This document shows positions 24,439 to 34,984 of a stretch of 64,000 nucleotides of DNA, piece after piece. The DNA is from Armigeres subalbatus (lineage: Eukaryota > Arthropoda > Insecta > Diptera > Culicidae). The notes beneath the pieces were generated by a model. That model made no database searches, had not been told where the DNA came from, and saw only the letters and a list, made by a program, of their open reading frames with translations. The stretch is taken from NCBI RefSeq assembly GCF_024139115.2, contig NC_085139.1, positions 3,357,470 through 3,421,469 on the forward strand, read 5' to 3'. Each line of letters starts with the position of its first letter. The first letter of the stretch is position 1. Position numbers and translations under genes: made by a program.

Positions 24439-26098
24439 CCGTGGAAGCAGCATATTTGACGCAGGTCCAAACTTGACGCACTCTCAAATCAAATGATGCA
24501 CAAAACCTATTTTCGCCAAAAATATATCAAGCTAGATAGCTTTATTTGCTCTTCTTCTTTGTATATATGGCATAAAAAGCATATTATTGATGAAGAATCT
24601 ACGTACCCGAATAAAATATATGGAAGTCATACCTATAATGCGTCAATTTTTTTTCTTTCTTAGCCACAATGCTAAGCATCGAATGATCATTTTTTCACGC
24701 AAAATAATTTTTTTGAGAATCTTTTACCCCTACCTACAAACAGCTGAGCATTATTAGTAAGCTTTACCTTTTACGTTGAACATTGCAACATTCGAACGCA
24801 TTTTTCAACCCAAAATGTTCTGCGTCAAATTTGGCTCACAATGCATTGTGATGTTCCTAATTAATCTTATCATACGAATAGACAAGGCAGTGCTAATAAA
24901 CCTCAATAATAGTCATAGGAAAAGCAATATGTATTCATTAAGTTTTAACTAACTCTCAACTACTTTAAATATTAGTCAACATTGGATCATTCCACTGAGT
25001 GTCCGGCCCATGATAGTATGCCTTATGCTGCCTTCGATTTTGATGCGTTTCTTACTGGTATTTGGTAATTATGCAGTTTTTATATGCTAGTTTTGAAATT
25101 CGAGAAAACAATATTTTATAATAAATTAGTATCATATAATTCAATTTACTTTCTTTGTACGAAATTATAACAAGCCAAAACAAATAAACATATTTTCAAT
25201 TTGTTACTCTGTCGCTTTCCTGTCGCTACTAGTCGTGCAACCCTGAATATGAAATCAAACAAAAATATGGCTGGCTTTCTCATATAAGCTTCAGTTTATG
25301 TTAATAGTTTATTGAAAAAATGTATATAGACGGGCAGCTCATATTTTTTTAAATACATCTGCCGGTCACGTAACACTTGCAGATTGGTGGCTTCAATGTG
25401 GTTCTAAAAGTGTTCATATACAAGTTGCGTTTTCTGTATCCTTCTCAGTTTAGACGGAAGCTATACGAACTTCTCAGTTTATAGATTCAAAATTGCAGAT
25501 TACCAAAGAAAGTTATTTTTTTATTACAAATACAACAGACTATGGTAGGCTGGTTATATAATGAAATGTAAAAGTCAATCCTCCAGTAAATATATATTTT
25601 GACAAGATTCTTACACCTAAATGAGAAGCATTTTGAATGATGTGCAGGGTTCATGAAACTAACAAAACACTTACATGCCACAGAGCATATAACCTGCAGA
25701 ACAAGTGAACAAAATAAATACCTCTTTGTATAATTAATTAACTTGTTATTTTATATCGTACCAAGTTCTATTACACTGTCTTTATATAATAAAAAAAGGC
25801 ATTTAATTGATTGAGTTTTAACATAGTTTTGAAGTGCGTCAAATTAGGAACAAATTTGCGTCAAATAAGGAACATAGCAAAATTAGTGCGTCAAGTTGGG
25901 CACCTCAAGTACTACATAAAAACAGATTTAAAAATTAAGAAATAAACTTATATTTCGAAGTTTCATTATTTCTACACATTCTATAATAGTAGAAAGCTCG
26001 TTATGCAGAATATTAAGCGAATCCATATTGGAATTATTTTTTAAATAATGATTCTTTTTTAAATTTTCTTAACTGCGTCAAATATGGTGCCTCCACGG
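24439..26098. mobile_element. Nonautonomous TA-target element with GCGTCAA subterminal repeats
   Basis: It lies between TA dinucleotides (24437-24438 and 26099-26100) with inverted ends CCGTGGAAGCAGCATATTTG / CAAATATGGTGCCTCCACGG. Removing it restores the integrase zinc-site frame (HDCGI then HEVCEPC). The motif GCGTCAA followed by an AT-rich triplet and GG recurs near 24638, 24812, 25833, 25859, 25887 and 26074, and in reverse at 24458 and 24474. No transposase frame is present in 1,660 bp. TA target use suggests the Tc1/mariner/pogo group. Confidence 0.88.
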
Positions 26099-28258
26099 TA
26101 CATGAAGTGTGCGAACCTTGCCTGGAAGGAAAACAAACGCGGAAGCCGTTTCCGAAGTCCACTGAGAAGAAATCAACAAAGGTATTGGACCTGATTCACA
26201 CGGATGTTTGCGGCCCAATGGAATCGTCCTCGTTAAGTGGATTCAAATATTTTGTTACAATGATAGACGACCATAGCCGTTTCTGTGTACTATATTTTTT
26301 GAAAAAGAAGTCCGATGTACCAGAAAAGATTCAAGAATACGTTGAAATGGTTAAGACGCAACATGGTCGAGTTCCAAGGGCCACTCGATCGGATAATGGT
26401 GAATAGTACACAAGTGGTAGCTCTACGAAGTTTTTATCAACACAATGGGATTCTAGCGCAGTACACTACAAGTTTCTCGTCAAAATCCAATGGTGTTGCT
26501 GAACGTACCCTTCTGAGATGACAAGATGCTTGCGTAGGGACGCAAAACTTAATAATCGTTTTTGGGCAGAAGCAATAAATACGGTAATATATCTTCAAAA
26601 CCTACTTCCGTCGTCATCTGTTGGCACTACTCCTCATGAAATATGGTACGAACGAAAGCCTGACATGAAGCATCTGCGCGTATTTGGATCTCAAGCTTAT
26701 GTCCATGTCCCGAAACAACGGCGTAAGAAACTCAACCCTGTCTCCCACAAAATGACTTTTGTTGGATATTCCTTGGATCATAAGGCGTGGAGGTTCCTCG
26801 ACATGAAAACGTTAAAGCTAACTATAAGCAGAGACGCAGATTTTTTGGAGCTTAACCTTCACGAAAGCAATACAGAAACTATTCATAGCAGTGAGAGAAA
26901 ACTATGTGAATACGATTGAAAAGTATGTGAATACGATTTAAATCAACAAGAACCGAAATTCATTGATGAGCATGAAAACCCAGTAGCTGAAAATATTGAG
27001 CCACGATAGTAGATAGTAATCAGCTGGAGGAATTCGAATCCGCTGCGGAATCATCATTCGATTCTATGTTGAACCAAGATGTGGATGTCACTGTTACACC
27101 AAGGCGATCTGAACGGGCTACTAGAGGAATTCTACCATTTCGATATAGAGAGTCAACAGGTGCTGTTGTCAACTTGTAAGATGACCCACGTTCATACACC
27201 GAAGCGGTAAACGGTCCTGAGCGCACACAGTGGGATGCGGCAATACAGGAAGAATTGGAATCGCTGAACGAAAACGGAACTTGGGAAATAACTAGCCTTC
27301 CGTCAGGAAGAAAAGCTGTTGGCTGTCGCTGGATATTCAAACGAAAAATGGATGAAGATGGTGTAGTCGTTCGTTATACGGCTAGATTAGTTGCCCAGAG
27401 TTTCACGAAACGCTACGGTTTGGACAACGAAGAAGATTTCTCACCGGTTGTGTCACAAGAAACGTTCCGGATTCTTTTAACGATTGCATCTCGTGAAAAT
27501 CTACTCGTCAAGCATGTGGAGTGGTGAGTTACAAGAAACCATATACATGAAGTTGCCTCCTGGTTTGCGAACGTCGAAACCCAATATGGTTTGCTGGTTG
27601 AACAAAAGTTTATACGGCCTCCAGCAAGCTGGTCGTGTGTGGAATAAAACGCTGGACGACGTTCTTTTGAAGATGGGTTTTGTTGCGTCTATGGCTGATC
27701 CATGCTTGTACAAACTGATAACGAAGAAGCAGAAGGTTTTTATCGCAGTTTATGTAGATGACATGGTATTGGCTTGCAAGAGTGATCAAGAATTTGAAAG
27801 TATAATCGCTGCGTTAAAAATGAGGTTCAAATTGTCCCTGCTCGGAGATCTGAAGCTATTTCTAGGCATACATGTAGAGGTCACGGAAGGATGTTTTTTA
27901 TTAAGTCAAACTTCTTATATTTGCAAAATCGCTGAAAAATACGGATTAACCAATGCCAAGCCATCATCAATTCCTATGGATCCAGGGTATATCCAACAAA
28001 AGGAGGAGGATTCTGAGAAACTTCCAAGGAATGATAAATACCAAAGCTTGATTGGAGCCTTATTATATGTTTCCGTGATGACCAGACCTGACATCGCCAT
28101 TGCAACATCAATTCTGGGAAGAAGTAAGCAATCCATCCCAAGCTGATTGGACTGAAGCTAAACGAGTTGTACGCTGTTACGGCGCCCCCCGAGATCTACG
28201 CTTGCATTTGGGAACTAACAAGGATTATCTGAAAGTTTTCGTTGATGCTGATTGGGCC

Positions 28259-28594
28259 TAGAGATGTCTTAAAATCCCGATTAATCGATTAGTTACTAAT
28301 CAATTACTCTTGATTCTTGTCGATTATTGAATCGATTAACCATTGTATAGTAATCGATTCAAAATTAATCGATTATCACAACGATGAATCGATTAATCGC
28401 AGTAATCGATTAATTTGCGACATCCTTTATGATGTCGTAAAATTCCGATTAATCGATTACTAACTAATCGATTACTCGCTTCTTCTTGATTATTGAGTCG
28501 ATTAATCCTTGGGTAGTAATCGATTCAAAATTAATCGATTATCGCAACGATGAATCGATTAATCGAAGTAATCGAATAATTTGCGACATCTCTA
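28259..28594. mobile_element. Dimeric MITE rich in ATCGATTA (copy 1)
   Basis: TAGAGATGTC at the left and GACATCTCTA at the right enclose two head-to-tail units of about 168 bp, each made of repeated TAATCGATTA motifs; the junction is at about 28420-28446 (GCGACATCCTTTATGATGTCG). GGGCC stands on both sides (28254-28258 and 28596-28600). It interrupts the copia RNase H region between DADWA and GDIRDRKSNSGY. The same dimer is present at 53944-54280. Confidence 0.85.
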
Positions 28595-29055
28595 AGGGCC
28601 GGCGATATAAGGGATCGAAAGTCTAATTCAGGCTACATTATCTTTTTCGGAGGTGGATTGATCTCATGGGGCGCTCGGAAACAGAATTGCGTGGCGCTGT
28701 CATCAACCGAAGCTGATATTGTGGCATTAGCAGAGGCCTGTCAAGAATTGCTATGGCTGCAAAAATTATTTGATGAATTCGGAGAAAACAAAAAACAAAT
28801 CACCATTATGGAGGACAACCAAAGTTGCATACTACAATTGGAAGGTGAATGAATCGAAAAAAGAATCGAAACATATAGCTACAAAATATGCATTTGCAAG
28901 AGATCTGAAGAAAAAGGATATTATCAAAATAGAATACTGCCCAACAACTGAACAAACAGCTGATATGATGACTAAACCCTTGTCAAGAGTCAAACTACAA
29001 GAATTCAGAAGCAATTCTGGATTAAAGTTATTCAAATACAACGCTTGAGGAGGAG

Positions 29056-29194
29056 TGTTGAAGATACGCATCATAGTAGCTTGCAATAAAATATTCAATC
29101 ATAGTAATCTATCTGTATAAATGTCAGACAAATAAATTTCATTCCATTGTTCACCATCAACCTAGCTACACGCATTTTTCCCTTAACTCTAAGA
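29056..29194 (+). repeat. 3' LTR of inner copia
   Basis: Partner of 22553-22691, preceded by the purine tract at 29047-29055 and followed by the GACTT target duplication (29195-29199). Confidence 0.92.
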
Positions 29195-29494
29195 GACTTC
29201 AGTCATTTTACGGTAGTTTAGTCGCGATCGCGAAAAGGCGCGATCGATGGTCCACGAGGCAGTAATGGACAAATCAATGTGGGGCGAAGCCGTATTGACA
29301 TCAGCTTACGTGAGTAACTGGCGTCCTACATCAGCACTGAAAGAGAAAAAACACGCCGTATGAGGTATGGTATGGAAAGAAACCCAACAACGATAAAATG
29401 CGAGAATTCGGTTCTGCAGCTTACACCTGGGTGCCAAAAGAAAAACGCAGTAAGCTGGATTCCAGGTCAGAAAAGAATATTATGGTTGGTTATA

Positions 29495-29614
29495 GGGCAC
29501 TGCACGGAAACATCTCTTTCTCTTTCGTTCTTCATAAATTTTGACGTTTAGTGGCCTTGTTGTTTTCTAATTTCTTTGCAGCGAGAAAGAGACAAAGCAG
29601 TACGTGCAGTGCCC
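29495..29614. mobile_element. 120-bp TA-target MITE in outer copia
   Basis: GGGCACTGCAC on the left and GTGCAGTGCCC on the right are perfect inverted ends; TCTCTTTCTCTTTCG / CGAGAAAGAGA is a second inner pair. TA flanks both sides (29493-29494, 29615-29616). Removing it restores the pol frame GYTTNGYRVWD. Typical of short Tc1/mariner-derived MITEs. Confidence 0.88.
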
Positions 29615-30634
29615 TATACGACGAACGGTTATCGAGTATGGGATCCACGGAAGCGTAAAATTACCATTGCACGAGATGTTGTATTCGATGAACATCGAGG
29701 TGATAGTGCTGTCGTACCAAATTGCGTCAAAAATGTTCTTTATAGAAATGCAGAAACTGAAGATCCAGAAGTTGACTTGGAACAAATTGGCTCTACACCG
29801 GAAGAACAAGTTACCAACGAGCAGCATGAAGATGCAACGTCGGACGTAAATGAAGATTATCTGACATCTGATGAGAACGATGAGGCTGATGACACCGCGC
29901 TCCCTTCGCAACCAGATAGTGTTGACTGTTCAACAGTATGTAACACGAGGCGCAGCGAACGGGAGCGCAAACTCCCCGGTAAGTTTCTTAACTTTATTAC
30001 CGGTTTGAGAGGGCTGATTGTTCTACAGGTATTTCTGAGGACCAAGATGATTCGACGCTGGCGTTTGCATTGAACGCTGAAACTTTTGTGGAAAACCTGC
30101 CGACCACAATTGACGGGTTGCGACGACGAAGCGATTGGATAAACTGTAAGAAAGCTATCACAAGCTAGTTGTAGTCGCTTAATAAAAACGAAACATGGGA
30201 ACTTGTCCCGAAACCACATAGACCGCGTTTTCAAATGGACAGCTGCAGGAAGAAATTTTCATGCGACAACCCGAAATTTTCATGCGATTCCCCAGGCTTG
30301 TGTGTCGTCTCAAAAAGGCACTTTATGGATTGAAGCAGGCCCCACGGAGCTGGAATTCGGAGTTCCATAATTTCATTCTTCAGCTTGGCTTCCGACGTTC
30401 GAATGTGGATAGCTGTCTCTACTGGTGGCGTAAGGGTAACAATGTAGTATATCTGCTACTCTATGTTGACGACCTTATCTTAGTGTCCAACTGTTTGGAT
30501 ATAATTGCCGATATAAAGAAAAGGTTATCTGCCAGGTTCGAGATGACGGATGTTGGTGAACTGAAGGTGTTCCTAGGACTCAATATCGAACGAAATCAAG
30601 CGAATGGAACGAAGAAAATCAGCCAGCCTAAATA

Positions 30635-30775
30635 GGAAATGACGGCTTTGGCAGGTTTTGTTCTATTATTGGCAGGGGTTTATATAACCAATATTGTGGC
30701 CCAATTTCATAAAATTTGGTCAACAAAACCCCCTGACAGTAATAGAACAAAACCTGCCAAAGCCGTCATTCCCCC
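30635..30775. mobile_element. 141-bp TA-target MITE (GACGGCTTTGGCAGG family)
   Basis: The arms ATGACGGCTTTGGCAGGTTT and AAACCTGCCAAAGCCGTCAT are inverted, and TA flanks both sides (30633-30634, 30776-30777). Excision restores the pol frame KYVCDLLKRF. Further members lie in both arms of the large inverted repeat (34479-34653, 33851-33935 and mirror copies). Confidence 0.88.
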
Positions 30776-31507
30776 TATGTCTGTGATTTGCTCAAGCGTT
30801 TTGGTATGGCAGACTGCAAACCCATGACGACGCCGCTGGAACCAAATCTTAAGCTGCAACGATGTGAGGAAACTGATAGTGCTTGAGTTACCTGGCACTT
30901 TCAACGAGACCGGATACCAGTGCTGCGTTAAATTTCTTAAGCCGATACCATTCATTCCCAACCAGAGAGCACTGGAGTCATCTGAAACGGATTCTCCGGT
31001 ATCTGAAGGGGACGATGAACTATACGGTTTGCACTTTTGCAGAAAAGAAAGATCCAAGCCATTAGCAGGATATGCTGACGCTGACTGGGGTAAAGACTCG
31101 GACGACCGGCGTTCTCAGGTAACGTGTTTCAAGTGTTTGATGGGACAGTTTCTTGGATGACCCGCAAGCAAAGCACCGTTGCACTGTCCTCAACTGAAGC
31201 TGAGTATGTTTCGCTCAGCCACGCCGTTTGTGAAGCGATCTATCTCAGAAATCTTATACTTGAATTCGGTATCACACTTGATCATCCAGTGGTTCTCTAT
31301 GAAGATAATCAATCTTGCATATGCATTGCCCACGAGCCGCGTGACCACAAAAGGATGAAGCACGTAGATATCCGCTATAATTTCATTCGCGAGAAGCTGC
31401 AAGACGGTACGTTCAAAATCCAGTACATTCCGACAAAAAAATCAATTGGCGGACTTGTTTATTCGAAGTGCTGAGAACTAAGCTAGGATTATTCGGTTGA
31501 GCAGAGG

Positions 31508-31600
31508 TGTTGGATAGCAACCGAAGAGTAGTAGCATAGCAACCTAGAATAACAAATTATAGTAGGCATAAGTTTTTCTTAATAAAATATTTTCACTTCT
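31508..31600 (+). repeat. Probable 3' LTR start of outer copia
   Basis: TGTTGGATAGCAACC follows a purine stretch just after the pol stop, and AATAAAATATTTTC lies at 31580-31593. There is no 5' LTR left to compare, so the right boundary is approximate. Confidence 0.5.
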
Positions 31601-32030
31601 TCCAATGTAACACACATCAGGATGCTCTTTGTATACATTCATAGAAAACTTAAAACTATACTCTTTCTTTTATTTTCTATTCTATTCAAAATCTATTGCT
31701 TTTAGGTTGTCCAATTTGTCCAAATAAATATATTTAAAAAAGCTGAAAAACACCTTCGTTTTCAACGATAATTTTGTTTTAGAGGTTATGGGTATTCAAC
31801 AAAAAATCAAATTTGTCTTTCACGATTCTCAAGATGCACTAGAGTAGTGATGATGAAAATTTGTTTCACGATTACACATTAAAAAACCCAGATTAATCCA
31901 CCTAGCGGTGATGGCGCCTTTCTCGCGCAAAAAGGTAATGAATGTAGCCTTTACGCTTACACCTCGATGATGTACAAGAAAGGCAAAACAGTTACACCGT
32001 CTAATGTTATGATAGAAAATTTACACTATT
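31601..32030. other. Noncoding stretch with repeat remnants
   Basis: AT-rich. GCCTTTCTCGCGCAAAAAGG (31916-31935) and ACAAGAAAGGCAAAA (31975-31989) resemble the GCCTTTC...GAAAGGC end piece seen at 37291-37325. No gene is visible. Confidence 0.4.
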
Positions 32031-32368
32031 TTTTTGACGTAAACTACGTCTAAGGGGAAGACTCAGATATAGGGTGTAAAACCGAAATTTCCAAATTCGA
32101 GACCGTCACGAAATTAGGATAGATTTCAAACGCTAATAGCGTCTTTATCTTTCGATGGATTTTCGACATTTGCTTATCAATCGATTCAGAAACTCTCCAG
32201 CAATTTGCCAATTATATTGATACTATTGATTATCAACGTTAAACTATTGAAAATGTTGTTTCTTTCCAAACCGGGTGAAAAATTCAATTCCGTTCATAAA
32301 TCCCCAACACGGACATCAGATTGCAGTAAGGTACGGGCCTTTTGATCCACTGCTTCGTTTTCCCTGTG

Positions 32369-32377
32369 TATAAAAAG
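32369..32377 (+). promoter_or_regulatory. TATA-like box 296 bp before hairpin 1
   Basis: GTGTATAAAAAGCCCC lies in a GC-balanced stretch, a good TATA box by sequence. A related unit has GCATAAAGG at about 35571, also about 300 bp before a decayed hairpin (about 35870). The equal spacing suggests that box and hairpin belong to one transcription-unit-like module. The mirror copy is at 48506-48514. Confidence 0.4.
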
Positions 32378-32664
32378 CCCCATGTTTCGCGTGCGCGCGT
32401 CATTTTCATTCTGGATGTCACGGCGAGCGGACCAGGGCGTCCAGAAGCGGTCACAGTGACAACGGCTGTCTCAGCGGTGTGGTGGTGCGGATGAATTTTT
32501 TTCGGTCGGTGGAGGTGGCGGTCGTGGAAGCAGCAGCACATCATTTTCATCCGTGTCCCATCTTCGGCAGATCTGGCAATCGACAGCGTTCGTTGAGCCG
32601 AATCATCGGATGGCGGTCGCGCAGCTCAGTGGCTGCTGATAAGGCACATAAGTGGCAATTAATC

Positions 32665-32680
32665 GGTTCTTTTCAGGACC
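32665..32680 (+). other. Histone-type 3' stem-loop 1, left arm
   Basis: GGTTCTTTTCAGGACC fits every position of the histone mRNA stem-loop consensus GGYYYTTYTNARRRCC and is followed by ATCA, near the usual ACCA. The six-pair stem has one G-U pair and a four-base loop. No histone frame precedes it. Confidence 0.65.
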
Positions 32681-33608
32681 ATCATTATATATGGGAGGAA
32701 GGTTAAGTTGAAATAATTTTCCTAAAGTGCAACCGTTAGGAACTGGAAAATTCTTCGGTGAAATTTTCTAGCGTAATTCGGAGTTATATGATTTTAGTGA
32801 TTAAGAATGTTGATATTAGACGAACTTTCTTCATAGAACAAAGCATAATTGTTTGGCATCGGTAGCGGAATCATAGCATTAGTGCCGGTCTGAGCATAGG
32901 CTGTCATCGGAAGATTGCTACAGCAATTTATTCACTAATGTGACGTTTGCAATGATTTGGATGTTGTCGGTACAACATGAAATTTTCCCGCGAGACTCTA
33001 ATTTTTTATTTTTCCTGTTGATGATTGAAAAAGAAATCGGTTCCGAGATGAACTTTATTCAAAGCGCAACGCTAACGTCGGTAGTTGAATCCCAAGAAAG
33101 TATCGGAAGGAGACCATGCAAACAATTGATTCGCATTATGACCAAAAAAAAATTGTATGGCGTCAGTATTGATGTTTGCTACAGATTTTTTGACGTAAAC
33201 TTCGTCTAAAGGGAAGACTCAGATACAGGGTTTAAAACGGAAATTTCCAAATTCGAGACTGTCACAAAAATCAGGATAGATTTCAAACGCTAATAGCGTC
33301 TTTATCTTTCGATGGATTTTCGACATTTGCTTATCAATCGATTCGGAAACCCTTCAGCAGTTTGCCAATTCTATTGATACTATAGATTATCATTAATGCT
33401 TAATTTTTTTTCTTACAACGAATATGATTTTGAAAAAGTATCACCGGCGCGTGCTTACTCGAAATCTACATGCTGATACATTTACAGTTACATCAAACAA
33501 CTGAAAACCGAAATACGCCACTCCAAAATTACGAGGTGACAATGTTAGAAAAAGACAAAAGATAGGAAAAATAACACGGTGTGTAGTGCCTCCCCGAGTC
33601 ACCTTAAC

Positions 33609-33772
33609 GGAAGATCCTTTAATTACGGAACGCAAAAATTAGGCATTTTCAACCCTCCCTCCCCCCTATGTAACACTTTTTGTATGAAGCATCTAAACAT
33701 TATGTATGGGTCGTCACACTTCGCCCAACCCCCCTCCCCCCTCTAAGCGTTCCGTAATTTGTGGACGCTCCC
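33609..33772. mobile_element. MITE with TTCCGTAATT-type ends, left arm
   Basis: GGAAGATCCTTTAATTACGG at the left is mirrored by CCGTAATTTGTGGACGCTCC at the right. The inner sequence has two C-rich tracts. The mirror copy in the right arm (about 47115-47278) has an uninterrupted run of 16 G where this copy has CCCTCCCTCCCCCC. A diverged relative is at 50456-50616. Confidence 0.65.
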
Positions 33773-34478
33773 AAGAGCCACTTTCATTGATGGTAGTCGA
33801 TCGTTAGTACTTCATATCAAATATCATATCATATCATAGCATATCAAAGAATATTGTGGCCAAATTTCATAAAATTTGGTCAACAAAACCCAATAATAGA
33901 ACAAAACCTGCCAAAGCCGTCATTCCCCTATTTCAGACAAGAAAATTTAATCTGAGCGCTGCTAATGTTGATGACGACGACCACGGTCTGCTCTCCGCGA
34001 CATCTCGAACGAAATGGCTCGCGCGCGGAAGAGCTGCTTTCTTGTAATCAATAAAGTTGAACCTGTAGCCACGCCCCTTTGGGGGTGTGACGGATACACA
34101 ATATTTGCTGTCATAGCGGAGAACAAATAGGCGGGACTAATGAGCCATGATTATAAGAAAACTGCTCTCCCGCGCGTGCGTGGCATTTCAGCACCTAAAA
34201 GCTCATGGATGAGTTGAATCATCGTATGTTTTCTGTATGTATGTAGAATCACGAGCGCGCGTCAAACGGAGAAGCTGCAAAAATGTTTTCGCATGGATGA
34301 CTATCTACCAAAAATTATAAGTCTTTCTCTGAATCGTGCTCTCGTGATTCTACTACCGACGGAAAACAATCTGCTATCACCAAGCAATTAAGTTTTACTT
34401 TGATCAAAATTCATCTCGCCTCAAGTTGTGACTTAAGAGCTACTTTCATTGATGGTAGCCAATCGTTAGTAGAACTTA

Positions 34479-34653
34479 CGGCTTTGGCAGGTTTTGTTCT
34501 ATTATTGTCAGGGGTTTTCTGTAACTAATTATGCTCAAATTTGGCCAAAACATTATTTGCATATCAAAATATTGTGGCCAAATTTCATAAAATTTGGCCA
34601 ACAAAACCCCTGACAATAGAACAAAACCTGCCAAACCCGTCATTCTCCCTACT
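34479..34653. mobile_element. Longer member of the GACGGCTTTGGCAGG MITE family, left arm
   Basis: ACGGCTTTGGCAGGTTTTG opens it and CAAAACCTGCCAAACCCGT closes it; the middle has CAAATTTGGCCA / TGGCCAAATTTC. It is the same family as 30635-30775. A partial copy lies at 33851-33935 in the same arm. Confidence 0.75.
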
Positions 34654-34968
34654 TCAGACAATAAAATTTAAACTGAGCGCTGCTAATGTTAATGACGACG
34701 ATCGCGCGACCCACACCATCGCCCGGAACAAAATTTCCGGTAGGAGCTCTTCTTGTAATCAATAAAGTTGAATCTGTAGCCACGCCCCTTTGGTGAGTGT
34801 GTGACGGTTGCACAATATTTGCATTCATACCGGACAACAAAGAGGCGGGACTAATGAGCCATCTTTATTGATTATAAGAAAACTGCTCTCCCGCGCGCGC
34901 GAGGCATTTCATTTGAAATGTCGTGGAGAGCGGTTCCAGCATCGGCGGAGTTGCTGAGAGAATGAATC

Positions 34969-34984
34969 GGTTCTTCTCAGGGCC
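34969..34984 (+). other. Histone-type 3' stem-loop 2, left arm
   Basis: GGTTCTTCTCAGGGCC matches the stem-loop consensus at all 16 positions and is followed by ACCA, the usual histone flank. Differences from hairpin 1 keep the stem paired through G-U pairs. CAAAGAGCAAAT about 30 nt downstream resembles a purine-rich downstream element. Confidence 0.65.

Larger units (their letters stand above)
22752..29048 (+). pseudogene. Inner copia gag-pol, interrupted three times
   Basis: Gag begins near 22752 (ENYSQWSFEVDMLLVREDLW). A zinc knuckle at about 23769-23811 reads CHCCGKK but is frameshifted in a run of eight A. The protease has an intact DSGA (IIDSGATSHVC, about 23938). Integrase: HTWHRRLGH, then after an insertion CEPCLEGKQTRK, the core DLIHTDVCGPM and MIDDHSRF. 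RT has YVDDMVLAC (about 27752); RNase H has ALSSTEADIVALAEA and EDNQSCI, ending FKYNA at 29046. Broken by stops near 26404, 26519, 26917 and 27178, frameshifts, and the insertions 23062-23485, 24439-26098 and 28259-28594. It is dead as a coding unit. Confidence 0.88.
22553..29194 (+). mobile_element. Inner copia-type LTR element, complete with LTRs and target duplication
   Basis: Two 139-bp LTRs (22553-22691 and 29056-29194) look identical by eye apart from any miscount. They start TGTTGAAGATACGC and end CTCTAAGA. GACTT flanks the whole element (22548-22552 and 29195-29199), a 5-bp target duplication as usual for copia integrase. A primer-binding-like GGTTGTGGACCCAG follows the 5' LTR, close to the copia-type half-tRNA site, and a purine tract GAGGAGGAG precedes the 3' LTR. 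It has itself received three insertions (23062, 24439, 28259). The matching LTRs suggest a fairly recent arrival. Confidence 0.93.
29200..31473 (+). pseudogene. Outer copia pol, 3' part (integrase-RT-RNase H)
   Basis: The integrase frame resumes SHFTVV at 29200. Further on come YTWVPKEKRSKLDSRSEKN, then NGYRVWDPRKRKITIARDVV (after a 120-bp MITE at 29495) and an acidic hinge at 29750-29990. RT is internally deleted between about 30220 and 30260, but KKALYGLKQAPRSW and the catalytic YVDDLILVS (about 30462) remain. After a second MITE (30635-30775) come GYADADWGKDSDDRRS and the RNase H motifs TVALSSTEAEYVSL and YEDNQSCICIAHEPRDHK. The end IQYIPTKKSIGG runs to a stop at about 31473. Several frame changes make it inactive. 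Confidence 0.85.
22047..31600 (+). mobile_element. Outer copia-type element, 5'-truncated, carrying the nested insertions
   Basis: The outer element consists of 22047-22552 and 29200 to about 31600, split by a complete copia insertion at 22553-29194. The left part starts inside the protease region, so gag and the 5' LTR are missing. At the right end a purine-rich stretch (GAGCAGAGG) precedes TGTTGG at 31508, the probable 3' LTR start; its end, about 31600, is approximate. Joining the two parts across the insertion continues the integrase frame exactly (IDDF on the left, SHFTVV on the right), which proves the order of events. It lies sense to SMUG1. Confidence 0.8.

Noticed and set aside
32284..32706. 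Histone coding sequence between the TATA-like box and hairpin 1
   Set aside because: I looked for H1, H2A, H2B, H3 and H4 motifs in all frames and found none; only the hairpin resembles histone genes.
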